From Candidatus Nitrosymbiomonas proteolyticus (GTDB lineage Bacteria > Armatimonadota > Fimbriimonadia > Fimbriimonadales > Fimbriimonadaceae): a stretch of DNA of 64,000 bases. Under the pieces are notes generated by a model. The model had not been told where the DNA came from. It made no database searches and worked only from the letters and a program-made list of their open reading frames with translations. Below, piece after piece: positions 1 through 8,562 of this stretch; within the stretch, counting starts at the first letter, position 1, and each line of letters starts with the position of its first letter. The DNA is taken from assembly GCA_017347465.1 (NCBI GenBank), contig AP021858.1, positions 248,001 through 312,000 of the forward strand, in the 5' to 3' direction. The translations under genes and the position numbers were made by a program.

Positions 1-669
1 GGCGCCCTCAACGGTGTGCTGATCACGTTCGGGCGGGTAGCCCCCTTCATCGCGACCCTGGGTGGCCTCGTCGCCTTCCGGTCGTTGACGAAGGTCGTCG
101 CGGAAGGCGGACAAATCACCGCCAAAGGCGACGTGTTCGATGGCCTCGGCCATCTCGGGATCCCCATTCCAGGAACCCAAATGCCGAACGGCCAGCCCGT
201 CGAGGTCACTTGGGGGATCGTGCTGTTTGCGGTCGTGGCGCTGGCGATCGGGTTTCTCGTGCGCCGAACCGCCTTCGGAAGGCATGTCGTCGCGGTCGGC
301 GCCAACGAGCGGGCTGCGGTGTATAGCGGAATCAACCCGCGAGCGGTGCGGCTCCGCGTTTACACGCTGATGGGCCTGTGCGTCGGCCTTGCCGCCATCG
401 TCCAAGGCATGCGGTTCAACTCCGTCGCTTCCCAGCAGACCGGCGTTTTTTACGAACTGTACGCGATCGCCGCCGTGGTCATCGGGGGCACCCGGCTGAG
501 CGGAGGCAAAGGGCGAGTCTGGGGAACGGTCGTAGGCGTGATGATCCTGGCCGTTATCACGAACCTGCTCATCCTCATGAACGTACCCAGCGAGTGGCAG
601 GATTTCGTGCAAGGTGTCATTATATTGATCGCGGTTCTGATTCAGCGCGGTCAAAGCGACCGAACCTGA
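1..669 (+). CDS. Sugar ABC transporter permease, RbsC-like (5' partial)
   Basis: Inner-membrane permease of a CUT2-type (ribose/xylose/galactose-like) sugar importer, family BPD_transp_2. The reading frame is open from the first base of the window, and the residues before the first Met (GALNG) fit the conserved region that continues into LITFGRVAPFIATLGG, so the true start lies off the left edge. The visible part has several hydrophobic segments, and the late GGTRLSGGKGRVWGT motif is typical of RbsC-like C-terminal halves. The binding-protein gene follows after about 20 bp, so the two form one transcription unit; an ATPase gene is expected to the left. The exact sugar cannot be read from sequence. 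Confidence 0.93.
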   Translation, partial: GALNGVLITFGRVAPFIATLGGLVAFRSLTKVVAEGGQITAKGDVFDGLGHLGIPIPGTQMPNGQPVEVTWGIVLFAVVALAIGFLVRRTAFGRHVVAVGANERAAVYSGINPRAVRLRVYTLMGLCVGLAAIVQGMRFNSVASQQTGVFYELYAIAAVVIGGTRLSGGKGRVWGTVVGVMILAVITNLLILMNVPSEWQDFVQGVIILIAVLIQRGQSDRT

Positions 670-690
670 GATCGAACCCGGAGGGTGCTC

Positions 691-1692
691 ATGCGGATTC
701 GGACCTTATTCTTCATAGTGGCGGGCGCGATTCTCGCGTCTTGGCTCGTGGGATGCTCGCAGGGGGGAACCGGCGCGGGAGCGGGCGGTGGCGGCGGAGT
801 CGCGAAAAAGCTGACCGTCGCGATTTCCATCCCCAGCGGCGACCATGGATGGACGGCAGGGGTCAATTACTGGGCCGAAGAGGTTCAGAAGATGTACCCC
901 GACATCACGTGGCTCTACCAGAAGGCGGACAACGTCGAGCAGCAGCGGACCCAGGTCGAAAACATGCTCGCCCAGAAGCCCGACGCGCTTGTGATTCTCT
1001 GCCATGAAAGCGGGCCGCTCGACGGGATCGGAAAGCAAGCCAAAGACCAAGGCGTGTACATCGTCAGCGTCGACCGCGGGTTCAAAGACCCTGCCATCGC
1101 CGACCTCTTCGTCGAAGGGGACAACGTGGCGTTCGGAAGGAAGTCCGCCGAATACGTCGTGGGCAAGCTGAACGGCCAGGGCAATATCTTGGTTTTTGAG
1201 GGAGCGACCTCAACGGTCAACGACGATCGCGTTGCTGGGGCGATGGAGGTTTTCGGAGCCAACCCCGGGATCAAGATTCTGAAGCGACAGCAATCCAATT
1301 GGAACGCGGAGAAGGCCTTCAACGACGCCGAGACGATCCTCGTCGAGTTTGCGGGCCAGAAGATCGACGCGATTTGGGCGCAAGACGACGACATGGCCGA
1401 GGGCATCGAAAGGGCGCTCAAAGAGGCGGGGCGTACCGACCTCTGGATGCTCGGCGGAGCGGGAAAGAAGACCATCGTCAAGCGAGTGATGGACGGCGAC
1501 CCGCTATATCCGGCCGACATCACCTATCCGCCCTCGATGATCGCGACGGGGATCCACCTTGCCGTAGCCAACCTGCGAGATGGCCAACTCGACAGGATTC
1601 GACCCTTTATGCCTAGGCACGTGAAGATCGACGTCGAACTCATCGAGCCTTCCAACGCGGCGAACTACTACTTCCCCGACTCTCCGTTCTAG
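691..1692 (+). CDS. Sugar ABC transporter substrate-binding lipoprotein
   Basis: Periplasmic binding protein of the Peripla_BP_4 (RbsB-like) family, partner of the upstream permease. ATG 691 is chosen because GGAGGG lies 5 nt upstream; an in-frame GTG at 685 overlaps that ribosome binding site. The N-terminus is a lipoprotein signal with lipobox LVGC (Cys22), followed by a Gly/Ala-rich linker. The mature part shows the family pattern: VAISIPSGDHGWTAGV at the start, a hinge stretch VSVDRGF, and IWAQDDDMAEG near the ligand site. The length of about 333 aa is normal. The substrate is unknown; the ThuA-like gene next door suggests a sugar or polyol. Confidence 0.93.
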   Translation: MRIRTLFFIVAGAILASWLVGCSQGGTGAGAGGGGGVAKKLTVAISIPSGDHGWTAGVNYWAEEVQKMYPDITWLYQKADNVEQQRTQVENMLAQKPDALVILCHESGPLDGIGKQAKDQGVYIVSVDRGFKDPAIADLFVEGDNVAFGRKSAEYVVGKLNGQGNILVFEGATSTVNDDRVAGAMEVFGANPGIKILKRQQSNWNAEKAFNDAETILVEFAGQKIDAIWAQDDDMAEGIERALKEAGRTDLWMLGGAGKKTIVKRVMDGDPLYPADITYPPSMIATGIHLAVANLRDGQLDRIRPFMPRHVKIDVELIEPSNAANYYFPDSPF

Positions 1693-1705
1693 CGGCGGTG
1701 AGAGG

Positions 1706-2776
1706 GTGGCGTCGAATCGTTCGGCTCCACCCTCCGCCGGTCCCTGGCCGACAGCCCGAGGGGTTGGGGTGCTCGGCCCCAGAATCATGGTCGCCTTGCT
1801 CCTATCCGCCGCCTTGCTGTCGGGCTCTCCCCGTCAGGAATCCCTCGTTTACGTGGGCAATTCGGGGCCTGGACTCGGAAAGAACATCGTGTTCCTTGCT
1901 GGCGACGAGGAGTATCGCTCCGAAGAGGGACTTCCCCAGCTCGCCCGGATTCTCGCCTTCCGGCACGGTTTCCGGTGTACCGTGCTCTTTTCTCAGGCCA
2001 AAGACGGAACGATCGACCCCGAAGTCCAAGACAACCAACCGGGGATGGAGGCGCTCGATTCGGCCGACCTCTGCGTCCTTCAGCTTCGTTTTCGGCGGTG
2101 GCCCGATTCCCAAATGAAGCGCTTCGACGACTATGTTCGCCGGGGGAAGCCGTTGGTGGCGCTTCGCACTTCGACGCACGCGTTCGACTTCACAGGTGGC
2201 CCTTACGAGCGATACGGATGGCGCAGTACGACGTGGCCCGGTGGATTTGGGCGAGCAATTCTCGGCGAGACGTGGGTTTCCCATTGGGGCGCTCACGGAA
2301 AGCAGGCGACACGAGGGATTCCCGTCGGCAACCACCCCGTCTTGAACGGCGTCGGCGCCATGTTCGGCCCGTCGGACGTCTATGAAGCCCACCCCCCAGC
2401 GGACGCCAAGGTGTTGGTGCGAGGCCAGGTTCTAGAGGGCATGTCGCCTACCTCGCCCCCATCGACCGCTCGAAAGACCCCATCTCGCGGCACGGAGCAG
2501 GCCGTCAATGACCCCATGATGCCGGTCGTATGGGTGCGTGAGGTCGAGCAAGGGCTCGGCCTTCGAACGTGGGCTCTGACTTGCACGATGGGGGCTGCGC
2601 AGGACCTGCTCGACGAACACCTCAGGCGGCTGCTGATCAATTCAGCGTACTACGCGCTGGGGCTCGAAGTCCCCGCGCACGCCGACGTGAGCTTCGTGGG
2701 CGAGTACGCGCCGTCCCCCTTTGGTTTCGGGGGGTTCAAGAAGGGAGTTCGTCCCTCGAACCTTGCATGGCCCTAA
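1706..2776 (+). CDS. ThuA-like domain protein, exported
   Basis: ThuA-like (trehalose utilization, class I glutamine-amidotransferase-like fold) protein. Recognisable features are KNIVFLAGDEEYRSEE at the start of the domain, DLCVLQLRFRRWPDSQMKRFDDYVRRGKPLVALRTSTHAF in the middle (read in blocks), and a late VVWVRE segment. ThuA proteins sit in sugar catabolism loci and on the surface of planctomycete-like bacteria; the reaction is not established for most. The GTG at 1706 has a GAGAGGG directly against it. An in-frame ATG at 1787 would start exactly at a hydrophobic signal peptide (MVALLLSAALLSG) and may be the true start. The gene lies 13 bp after the sugar-binding lipoprotein and probably belongs to that unit. 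Confidence 0.85.
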   Translation: MASNRSAPPSAGPWPTARGVGVLGPRIMVALLLSAALLSGSPRQESLVYVGNSGPGLGKNIVFLAGDEEYRSEEGLPQLARILAFRHGFRCTVLFSQAKDGTIDPEVQDNQPGMEALDSADLCVLQLRFRRWPDSQMKRFDDYVRRGKPLVALRTSTHAFDFTGGPYERYGWRSTTWPGGFGRAILGETWVSHWGAHGKQATRGIPVGNHPVLNGVGAMFGPSDVYEAHPPADAKVLVRGQVLEGMSPTSPPSTARKTPSRGTEQAVNDPMMPVVWVREVEQGLGLRTWALTCTMGAAQDLLDEHLRRLLINSAYYALGLEVPAHADVSFVGEYAPSPFGFGGFKKGVRPSNLAWP

Positions 2777-2898
2777 AACCTAGGGATCCTCGGGATGTCC
2801 CCTTACATCGTTGGACCACAGTCCTGAGAATCGCCACCCTATCAGCCAAAGATTAAGTCGGAGCCTGTCCAAAACACAGGTTTTCGGGGGAGCCGCAC

Positions 2899-3798
2899 TT
2901 GATTCTGTACGCCCACAACTCTGTAAAAGGGCGAGCGACCGCGCTCGCGCTGAAGGTCGCGCTCGTCCACACCCTGCTGGGAACGCTTTGGATCGTATTC
3001 TCCGACCGGGCAGCCGTTCTGCTGGGCAAGAGCATCGAAGGCATAGCTTCAATTCAAATGGCGAAAGGGATCGCCTATGTGACACTTGCGGGTGTGTTTG
3101 CCTTCTTGCTCGTATATAAACTCACGGTCAGCGTTCTCAACAAGGAGCGGCAACGAGCCGAAGCTGAACGCGAGGTGTTTCAACGGCTGGCCGCCGCTGC
3201 CGAGTGGCGGGACGACGAAACGGGAACGCACGTGCTTCGCGTCGCGCAAGTTTCAGGCATTCTGGCCAAGACCATGGGACTCGCGCCGGAAGCGTGCTCG
3301 CATATCTCCCAAGCGGCGGCCTTGCACGACATCGGCAAGATCGGCATCGACGACGATTTGGTTCGGTTTGAAGGGATCTACTCCCAGGAGCAGCGGGAGC
3401 AGATGCAGCAGCACACTGTGATCGGCGGCGAAATCCTCAAAGACCCGAAGTCCAAGCTCATGGAGGTCGCAAGAAACATCGCGCTGCGCCACCACGAGCG
3501 ATGGGATGGGAAGGGGTATCCAGGGGGACTTTCGGGCGAGCAGATTCCGGTGGAAGCCCGCTGCGTGGCGTTGGCCGACGTTCTCGACGCGCTCCATTCG
3601 AGCCGCAGGTACAAGAAAGCGTGGGCCTGGGACGAAGCCAAGGACGAGATCGTTCGCCTGTCCGGGAGTCACTTCGATCCGGCGGTGGTGAAGGCGTTCC
3701 TTCGGGCCGAACCCGAGCTTCGACAGGTGTATGTATGGTGGCGGGGGCATCCGGGCAATCTCGCGCTGCCCTCTCCTGAACTCACGGAGGCGGCCTGA
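2899..3798 (+). CDS. Membrane-anchored HD-GYP domain phosphodiesterase
   Basis: Predicted cyclic di-GMP phosphodiesterase. Start TTG 2899 has GGGGGAG 6 nt upstream. Two membrane segments (about residues 14-40 and 47-75) form a short N-terminal module of the LWIVFSD...KGIAYV type common in membrane signalling proteins, followed by a short coiled linker (NKERQRAEAEREVFQ). The HD-GYP domain spans about 90-275 and keeps H143-D144 (HDIGKIG), the H198-H199 pair and the GYPGG signature, plus ADVLDALHSSRRYK. All metal-binding positions that can be judged are present, so activity is expected. The gene stands alone; c-di-GMP commonly controls pili and exopolysaccharide, both plausible targets given the pilus locus in this window. 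Confidence 0.93.
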   Translation: MILYAHNSVKGRATALALKVALVHTLLGTLWIVFSDRAAVLLGKSIEGIASIQMAKGIAYVTLAGVFAFLLVYKLTVSVLNKERQRAEAEREVFQRLAAAAEWRDDETGTHVLRVAQVSGILAKTMGLAPEACSHISQAAALHDIGKIGIDDDLVRFEGIYSQEQREQMQQHTVIGGEILKDPKSKLMEVARNIALRHHERWDGKGYPGGLSGEQIPVEARCVALADVLDALHSSRRYKKAWAWDEAKDEIVRLSGSHFDPAVVKAFLRAEPELRQVYVWWRGHPGNLALPSPELTEAA

Positions 3799-3812
3799 CA
3801 CCTTGGCAACAT

Positions 3813-3845
3813 TCGCTCGCCCAGCGTTGGATGCTGGACGAGCGA
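3813..3845. terminator. Hairpin between convergent genes
   Basis: Inverted repeat TCGCTCG/CGAGCGA extended inward by CCAGC/GCTGG with a 7-nt loop, lying between the convergent HD-GYP and PEP-CTERM genes. There is no clear U-run on either side, so this may be a weak bidirectional terminator or simply a stabilising 3' hairpin. Confidence 0.45.
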
Positions 3846-3874
3846 TCCGAAGACCTAAGGTAGGCGGTCCGAAC

Positions 3875-4395
3875 TTATTTGCGGCGTCGGCGAGCCATGA
3901 CTGCGGCAAAGCCTACGCCAAGCGCGATCATCGAAGCGGGCTCGGGAACGACGGTGTAGTCGAAAGTCAGACCCCCATCCTCCCAAACGCCGTCCCAATC
4001 GTCAATGTAGTCGTCGTACCACTCGAAGAACTCGAGTCGAAGGAATCCATCAGGCAGAACGAGCCCGAGCGCGTCGGGACCACCTGTGTATGTGTCCGAC
4101 CCAGGAAAGTTGTCGCCCGTTCCAGGTGTAAGCGTGAAGCCGCTCAGACCTGTGTGCATGATGGCGACGGAGATTTCCGAAAGGTAGCTAGGGGAATCAG
4201 CGAACAGATCGACGTCCCACGCGACCGAATTCACGGTGACGGGGTTCCCGCCGCCAAGATCGACCAAGTGGACCACATTGTCCGGGTCCCCATACTCGTC
4301 CATGCTATCGATTCCAACCGTAGCGTGGAAGTAGACGGCTGCTGTGCCAAACGACGCCGCAGAAGTAACGGCCAGTAGGCCGAGAATTTTTTCAT
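3875..4395 (-). CDS. PEP-CTERM surface protein, frameshifted at the start
   Basis: Small exported protein with a C-terminal PEP-CTERM sorting signal (VVPEPASMIALGVGFAAVMARRRRK), which directs exosortase-dependent surface attachment. The body is acidic, beta-rich and without a known domain. The start is odd. The best ribosome binding site (GAGGAAAGG) precedes ATG 4395, which reads MKKFSAYW and then runs out of frame. One extra A in the A6 run (4387-4392 as T6 on plus) would give MKKILGLLAVTSAASFG, a canonical signal peptide joined to the rest of the protein. The uninterrupted frame can only start at GTG 4429, which has no ribosome binding site and an unsuitable N-terminus. Either an assembly indel or a slippage-prone start is likely. 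Confidence 0.8.
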
Positions 4396-4457
4396 TTTTC
4401 CTTTCCTCGCAAAACCACCGGCGATGCACCAGCGGAAGAATTCAAATACAACTTAGA

Positions 4458-4476
4458 ACGTTTCTCTTCAAAACGT
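4458..4476. promoter_or_regulatory. Inverted repeat in divergent promoter region
   Basis: ACGTTT-N7-AAACGT lies between the divergent PEP-CTERM and Gfo/Idh/MocA genes. On the minus strand TTGAAG and TATTTG are spaced 17 bp around it, so it would sit inside a possible promoter for the PEP-CTERM gene. No regulator can be named; this could be chance. Confidence 0.25.
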
Positions 4477-4680
4477 GCTACATTTGCTTCAAAAACCAGC
4501 ATTAATACCTGCTTCGCCATGCGACCGAAAGCAATGCCCCTCAAGGGGGCTGTTGACTTCATCGTCTGAGCAAGGGCTCTGTCTGCCCGGATCGGTCGCC
4601 GAACAAGTCCAAGCGCACTTTACAAATTCGAAGCAGGAGCTTCCCACAACCAGGCAGAATCAAGAGTTGGAGACCTGTTC

Positions 4681-6018
4681 ATGTCGAAACGTCACGCCAA
4701 GACCTCGCCTTCTTCCTCAAAGTCCCTTCCTTCGCGCCGGGATGTCCTCAAGACAGGCGCTGCGGGTGCCCTGGCCCTCGGCCTTGGCCCGTTCGCCTTT
4801 GCCAAGAACCTGCGGCAAAAGGACAAGATTCGATTCGGAGTCATCGGAGTCGGCGGGAAGGGTTGGAGCGGACGCGAAGCCGCGCTTCCGTTCGGAATCG
4901 TAGTCGCCCTGTGCGATGCCGACCTCTCGCAAGTGGATAAGGGCTCAGCGGAGCACCCCGATGCCGCGCGATTCCAGGATTACCGGTATATGATCGACCG
5001 GATGCAAGGCAAGGTCGACGCCGTCATCGTCAGCACCCCCGACCACAACCACGCGGCAGCATCTCTGCTCGCCATGGAAGCGGGGATGCACGTGTACTGC
5101 GAGAAGCCCCTCACGCGAACGATCGGCGAAGCTCGAAGGCTGACTGAGATGGCAAGAAAAACCGGCCTGGCGTCCCAAATGGGCAACCAAGGAACCGCGC
5201 TCGATGATCTCAGAAAGACCGCCGCCGCCATTCGGAGCGGGGCGTTCGGCGCAGCGAAGGAGGTGCATTGCTGGACCGATCGATCGGGCGGATGGTGGCC
5301 CCAAGGCGTGTCCCGGCCGATGCCCGAGGTGAAGCCCGAAAACGTCGACTGGAACGTTTGGCTTGGGCCCGCGCCCGTGCGGCATTTCGCCAAGGGCTAT
5401 CATCCGTTCTCTTGGCGAGGCTGGTGGGACTTCGGCAGCGGCGCCCTCGGCGACATGGGCTGCCACTGCATGAACCTGCCCTTCATGGCCCTCGATCTCA
5501 TCGACCCGGTTGCGATTTCTGCGGAGACGAGCGGCCATAATCAGGACAGCTACCCTTCGTGGTCGCATGTGAAGTACGAATTCGGACAGCGAGGGTCGAG
5601 ACCGCCACTCACCGTGCATTGGTACGATGGCGGCAAGCGCCCCCCTCAAGACCTCGTGCCGGGGCGTCCGTTCGGTGGAAACGGCGCAGTGATCGTCTTC
5701 GAACGCGCCACCCTCTACAGCGACACGGAGTACGGGGGCAACTACCAAGTCGTCGGCGGTCAAATGCCGGAGGTGGAGTATGAAAAGTCGCCCGGTCACA
5801 TGGCCGAGTTCGCCCGCGCGATTCTCGGGGGCCCTCAAGCTAGGTCGAACATCGCCACCTATTCCGGGCCGTTGACCGAGTTCGTTCTGCTGGGAAATCT
5901 GGCGGTCTGGGCGAGCGGGCGTCGGCTCGAGTGGGACGCAGCGAGCCTAAAGGTGAAAGGCACCTCTGAGTTCGACGACCTCATTCGCCCAACTTATCGA
6001 TCAGGCTGGAGCTACTAA
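4681..6018 (+). CDS. Tat-exported Gfo/Idh/MocA family oxidoreductase
   Basis: NAD(P)-dependent sugar or inositol dehydrogenase family, about 445 aa. A twin-arginine signal is visible (S18-R19-R20-D21-V-L-K-T-G) followed by a hydrophobic stretch, so the folded enzyme is exported, as in many planctomycete and bacteroidete paralogues. The Rossmann motif GVIGVGGKGW starts near residue 53, and the family signature EKPLTRT is at 141-147. The C-terminal half has the usual beta-sheet domain with HCWTDR and HPFSWRGWWDFG. ATG 4681 has GGAG about 9 nt upstream. The gene is monocistronic, with a terminator after it. The substrate is unknown; a carbohydrate role in the periplasm is inferred from family. 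Confidence 0.92.
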   Translation: MSKRHAKTSPSSSKSLPSRRDVLKTGAAGALALGLGPFAFAKNLRQKDKIRFGVIGVGGKGWSGREAALPFGIVVALCDADLSQVDKGSAEHPDAARFQDYRYMIDRMQGKVDAVIVSTPDHNHAAASLLAMEAGMHVYCEKPLTRTIGEARRLTEMARKTGLASQMGNQGTALDDLRKTAAAIRSGAFGAAKEVHCWTDRSGGWWPQGVSRPMPEVKPENVDWNVWLGPAPVRHFAKGYHPFSWRGWWDFGSGALGDMGCHCMNLPFMALDLIDPVAISAETSGHNQDSYPSWSHVKYEFGQRGSRPPLTVHWYDGGKRPPQDLVPGRPFGGNGAVIVFERATLYSDTEYGGNYQVVGGQMPEVEYEKSPGHMAEFARAILGGPQARSNIATYSGPLTEFVLLGNLAVWASGRRLEWDAASLKVKGTSEFDDLIRPTYRSGWSY

Positions 6019-6050
6019 GCGCAGGCGCGCTTCACTCTGAATTACGAGCA

Positions 6051-6089
6051 ACAAGGGCTTCCAGGCGATCAAGCCGGGAAGCCCCTTGT
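6051..6089. terminator. Bidirectional terminator hairpin
   Basis: Near-perfect inverted repeat ACAAGGGCTTCC / GGAAGCCCCTTGT (one bulged C) between the convergent oxidoreductase (ends 6018) and PEP-CTERM gene (stop at 6116). Its position and stem strength fit a shared terminator. Confidence 0.7.
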
Positions 6090-6115
6090 GTTCGTGAGCC
6101 TTGAGACTCCTCAGA

Positions 6116-6742
6116 TCACCGCTTCTTGCGGCGAATCACAGCGGCAAGCCCAAGTCCAAGCGCTGCCAAGGTGGCCGGCTCAGGGACTGCGGTCGCCTGA
6201 ATCTCATAACTCACGAGGATGCTGCTGCTCGACCACGACGTGCCGCCATTGGTCGTGAACAACGAACCCGCATGCGTTGCCAGGCCAGTGGGAGTCTGTG
6301 CCGGGCTGCTAGCCTTCCAATCGAACGGAGTCGTAGCTGCTGGCTGGTACATGACCAGCCAGTACTTCGTACTCGCCGCCAGAGCCACGTTTCCTGTAAA
6401 CGTGTAATTCTGGATCCCCGTCCCGAAAGCTCCTGGGTTCGTAAACGTATGGAACGCTCCGCTGGGAAGGTTCGAACCGGTGTCCCCGTGAAGTTCGAGA
6501 ACCGGCGCAGCGTTCGGATTCGCGTTGAGCCTCGTAATCACCGATGTGATGGTATAAGGCAAGCCCGCCGGGGTCGTGAACGCCATCGCCTTCCGTCGCA
6601 AGTTGTTGATCGCTGCGCTCTGAGAGCCATCGTTCCCCGGCATGTTGGAAATCAGCACGTCCGCAAAGACGCTACCGGCCACCAAGCCGATCAGCCCCAC
6701 GCCTACCAAGCGAACCATCGAAGATCTGTAATTGGAGCCCAT
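6116..6742 (-). CDS. PEP-CTERM surface protein
   Basis: Exported 208-aa protein of the PEP-CTERM/choice-of-anchor type. It starts at ATG 6742 with a strong AGGAGGTGG 8 nt upstream. The N-terminal signal peptide (MVRLVGVGLIGLVAGSVFA within the first 28 residues) is followed by a beta-sandwich-like body containing SVITRLNANPNAAPVLELH and TKYWLVMYQPA, resembling choice-of-anchor R domains. The C-terminal sorting signal AVPEPATLAALGLGLAAVIRRKKR has the PEP motif, a hydrophobic helix and a basic tail. No exosortase is encoded in this window. Function beyond surface display is unknown. Confidence 0.9.
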   Translation of the reverse strand: MGSNYRSSMVRLVGVGLIGLVAGSVFADVLISNMPGNDGSQSAAINNLRRKAMAFTTPAGLPYTITSVITRLNANPNAAPVLELHGDTGSNLPSGAFHTFTNPGAFGTGIQNYTFTGNVALAASTKYWLVMYQPAATTPFDWKASSPAQTPTGLATHAGSLFTTNGGTSWSSSSILVSYEIQATAVPEPATLAALGLGLAAVIRRKKR

Positions 6743-6911
6743 TTAGCCCCACCTCCTATCTCTCAATTCCCGGCAGCATTGCCTGACCGGGTACTGAGGT
6801 CATTGTACGGCATCCTCAGCGCAACAGCCCGCAAAACCCGTAATTATGCGTGGACCCTGAAGAGAATGATCGATGCGGAGATTGCCTCGCGGCTCGATCG
6901 TTGGGGGTGTT

Positions 6912-6924
6912 TTCCTGATAGGAA
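6912..6924. promoter_or_regulatory. Palindrome upstream of cysteine-synthase-like gene
   Basis: Perfect inverted repeat TTCCT-GAT-AGGAA, followed 14 bp later by a second half-like copy TTTCCTGA (6931-6938). It lies about 115 bp before the cysteine-synthase-like start, in an otherwise gene-free 300-bp stretch. An operator for a sulfur regulator is possible but only inferred from position. Confidence 0.3.
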
Positions 6925-7039
6925 TGTCCGTTTCCTGACATCGGTCATACGCCCGGCGGGAAATGTTGCTGACAATATACGAAATGACGCACTTTATCGT
7001 GCCTCGCCTTGCGCTCGATATCCGACGAGGGGCGGGCGA

Positions 7040-8008
7040 GTGATCTTGCAGGATGAACGGAAGCTGCCGGTTCGATCTCCGCTGATCACGGTCGGGGGCG
7101 TCAAGGTCAAGCTGGAGTGCGTTCAACCCACCGGCAGCATCAAGGACCGAATTGCAACCTACATTCTCGACGAGAGCGAGCGACTCGGGCTCCTCAGAAA
7201 GGGGATGCGGATCGTGGAGGCCACAAGCGGCAATACCGGGATCGCACTGGCTTACCACGGCACACGCAAGGGCTACCCCGTCACGATCGTCATGCCCGAG
7301 CACATGACCGACGAGCGGAAGGCGACGATCCTCTCCTTGGGCGCGGAGCTCGTGCTGTGCTCCAAAGAAGGGGGGTTCCTCGAGGCCGCCGCCATACGGG
7401 ACGAGATGGCAAGCACCCTGCCCGGTATCTTTAATCCCGACCAGTTCGCCAACCCGCTTAACGCGGAGGCGCATCGGATCGGCACGGGCGCGGAGCTGAT
7501 CGAGCAAGCGGGCCACCCGTTCGACGCCTTTGTCGCAGGGGTCGGAACAGGGGGCACCCTCATCGGCGTCGCACAGGCCCTCCGAGAGCAAAACCCCAAC
7601 ACCCGAATCGTCGCGGTCGAACCCGCGGAAGCAGCCGTCATGTCGGGAGGTCCCAACGGACCGCATGGCATTTACGGGATCGGTGACGGCTTTCTGCCTG
7701 ATCTTGCTTCGGATGGCAAGGGAGGACTTCATCCTCTGATCGATGAGGTGCAAGTCGTGAGCACCGCCGAAGCGAGTGAAGCCGCTCAACACCTCGCTTC
7801 GACCTTTGGAATCTGCGTGGGGATTTCGTCGGGAGCGAACTTCGTTGCCGCCCAAAGGCTCAGGGAGCGGTTTGAGAACGTTGCGACGGTGTTCGCTGAC
7901 GGCGCATCCAAGTATACGAGTTGCGGCCTCAAGGAGTCTGCCCTCGCCGCCTGCCCCTATAGCGACGACTGCAAACAAAGCGTCCTGTTCCAGATCAACG
8001 ATTGGTAA
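7040..8008 (+). CDS. Cysteine synthase-like PLP enzyme
   Basis: PLP-dependent O-acetylserine sulfhydrylase / cystathionine beta-synthase family. The Schiff-base lysine is K35 in PTGSIKDR, the substrate loop is T62-SGNTG, and GTGGT binds phosphate in the middle. GTG 7040 is chosen because the homologous region begins right after it (RSPLITVGG); the frame stays open far upstream but that part is not protein-like. The N-terminus is shorter than usual: the normal TIGNTPLV is reduced to RSPLITV. The C-terminus carries an unusual cluster C295-X9-C305-X5-C311 after SKYTSCG, which could bind metal or form disulfides. It stands alone with no cysE or sulfate genes nearby. Cysteine synthase is the most likely activity; a related beta-replacement reaction is possible. 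Confidence 0.88.
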   Translation: MILQDERKLPVRSPLITVGGVKVKLECVQPTGSIKDRIATYILDESERLGLLRKGMRIVEATSGNTGIALAYHGTRKGYPVTIVMPEHMTDERKATILSLGAELVLCSKEGGFLEAAAIRDEMASTLPGIFNPDQFANPLNAEAHRIGTGAELIEQAGHPFDAFVAGVGTGGTLIGVAQALREQNPNTRIVAVEPAEAAVMSGGPNGPHGIYGIGDGFLPDLASDGKGGLHPLIDEVQVVSTAEASEAAQHLASTFGICVGISSGANFVAAQRLRERFENVATVFADGASKYTSCGLKESALAACPYSDDCKQSVLFQINDW

Positions 8009-8149
8009 GTCCGCCGACCGCCTCCCTTCCTGAGGGCGCGTGCTCCGTTGGCGCAAAGGCGATCGACTCTCTCGTCGGCCTCCCCGGGGAAAAGGCTAGC
8101 AGGGGCGATGAGCGCGTTGCGCACCCGCATTCGCTTCAGCCGCAGTGCA

Positions 8150-8343
8150 AAATCCCCCCTCGCCCGTCCGAGGGAGAGGGGGCCAGGGGGTGAGGGGTTC
8201 TTTCCGCGCGCCGGGTGGCCCGGTCTGACTCGCAGAGCCGACCGGGACAAGGAAGGAAATCCCCCCTCGCCCCTCCGGGGGAGAGGGGGCCAGGGGGTGA
8301 GGGATTCTTTCCGGGTGCCGGGTGCCCCGGTCTGACTCGCAGA
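8150..8343. repeat. Two 87-bp direct repeats with internal hairpin
   Basis: Two imperfect copies, 8150-8236 and 8257-8343, separated by 20 bp, each beginning AAATCCCCCCTCGCCC and ending TCTGACTCGCAGA. Each contains CCCCCTC/GAGGGGG arms that can fold, then a GGGGGCCAGGGGGTGAGGG stretch. They fill the gene-free stretch 8009-8562 between the cysteine-synthase-like gene and the Cys-rich cassette. No coding sequence was seen here. This looks like an interspersed palindromic element rather than a gene. Confidence 0.8.
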
Positions 8344-8506
8344 CCACATCCGGATTCAAGAACGCGTGGCCGTTCCAGACCTTGTCAGCCGTCAGTGGAA
8401 TCTGCGCCCCTCGCAGCGGTTTCCCTAGACCCGTAGGAGCGCCATGTCTATAGCCAATACCCACAACGAATTCCCCCAAGCCCCGTTCGAGAGCATTGAA
8501 GAAGAT

Positions 8507-8540
8507 TCCCCAAGGGTGATCACGGCACTCACCCTTGGGA
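8507..8540 (-). terminator. Terminator of cassette 1
   Basis: Perfect 11-bp stem CCCAAGGGTGA / TCACCCTTGGG with a 9-nt loop, 24 bp after the stop of the Cys-rich protein gene. Read on the minus strand it is followed by a T-rich GAATCTTCTTC stretch rather than a clean U-run. Position and stem make it the likely end of the four-gene transcript. Confidence 0.65.
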
Positions 8541-8562
8541 CCTCGCAGCCAGGATTCGAAGC

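Noticed and set aside
6101..7039. Upstream extension of the cysteine-synthase-like frame
   Set aside because: The extension overlaps the PEP-CTERM gene on the other strand and is Arg/Ser-rich without similarity; the enzyme's homology starts after GTG 7040.
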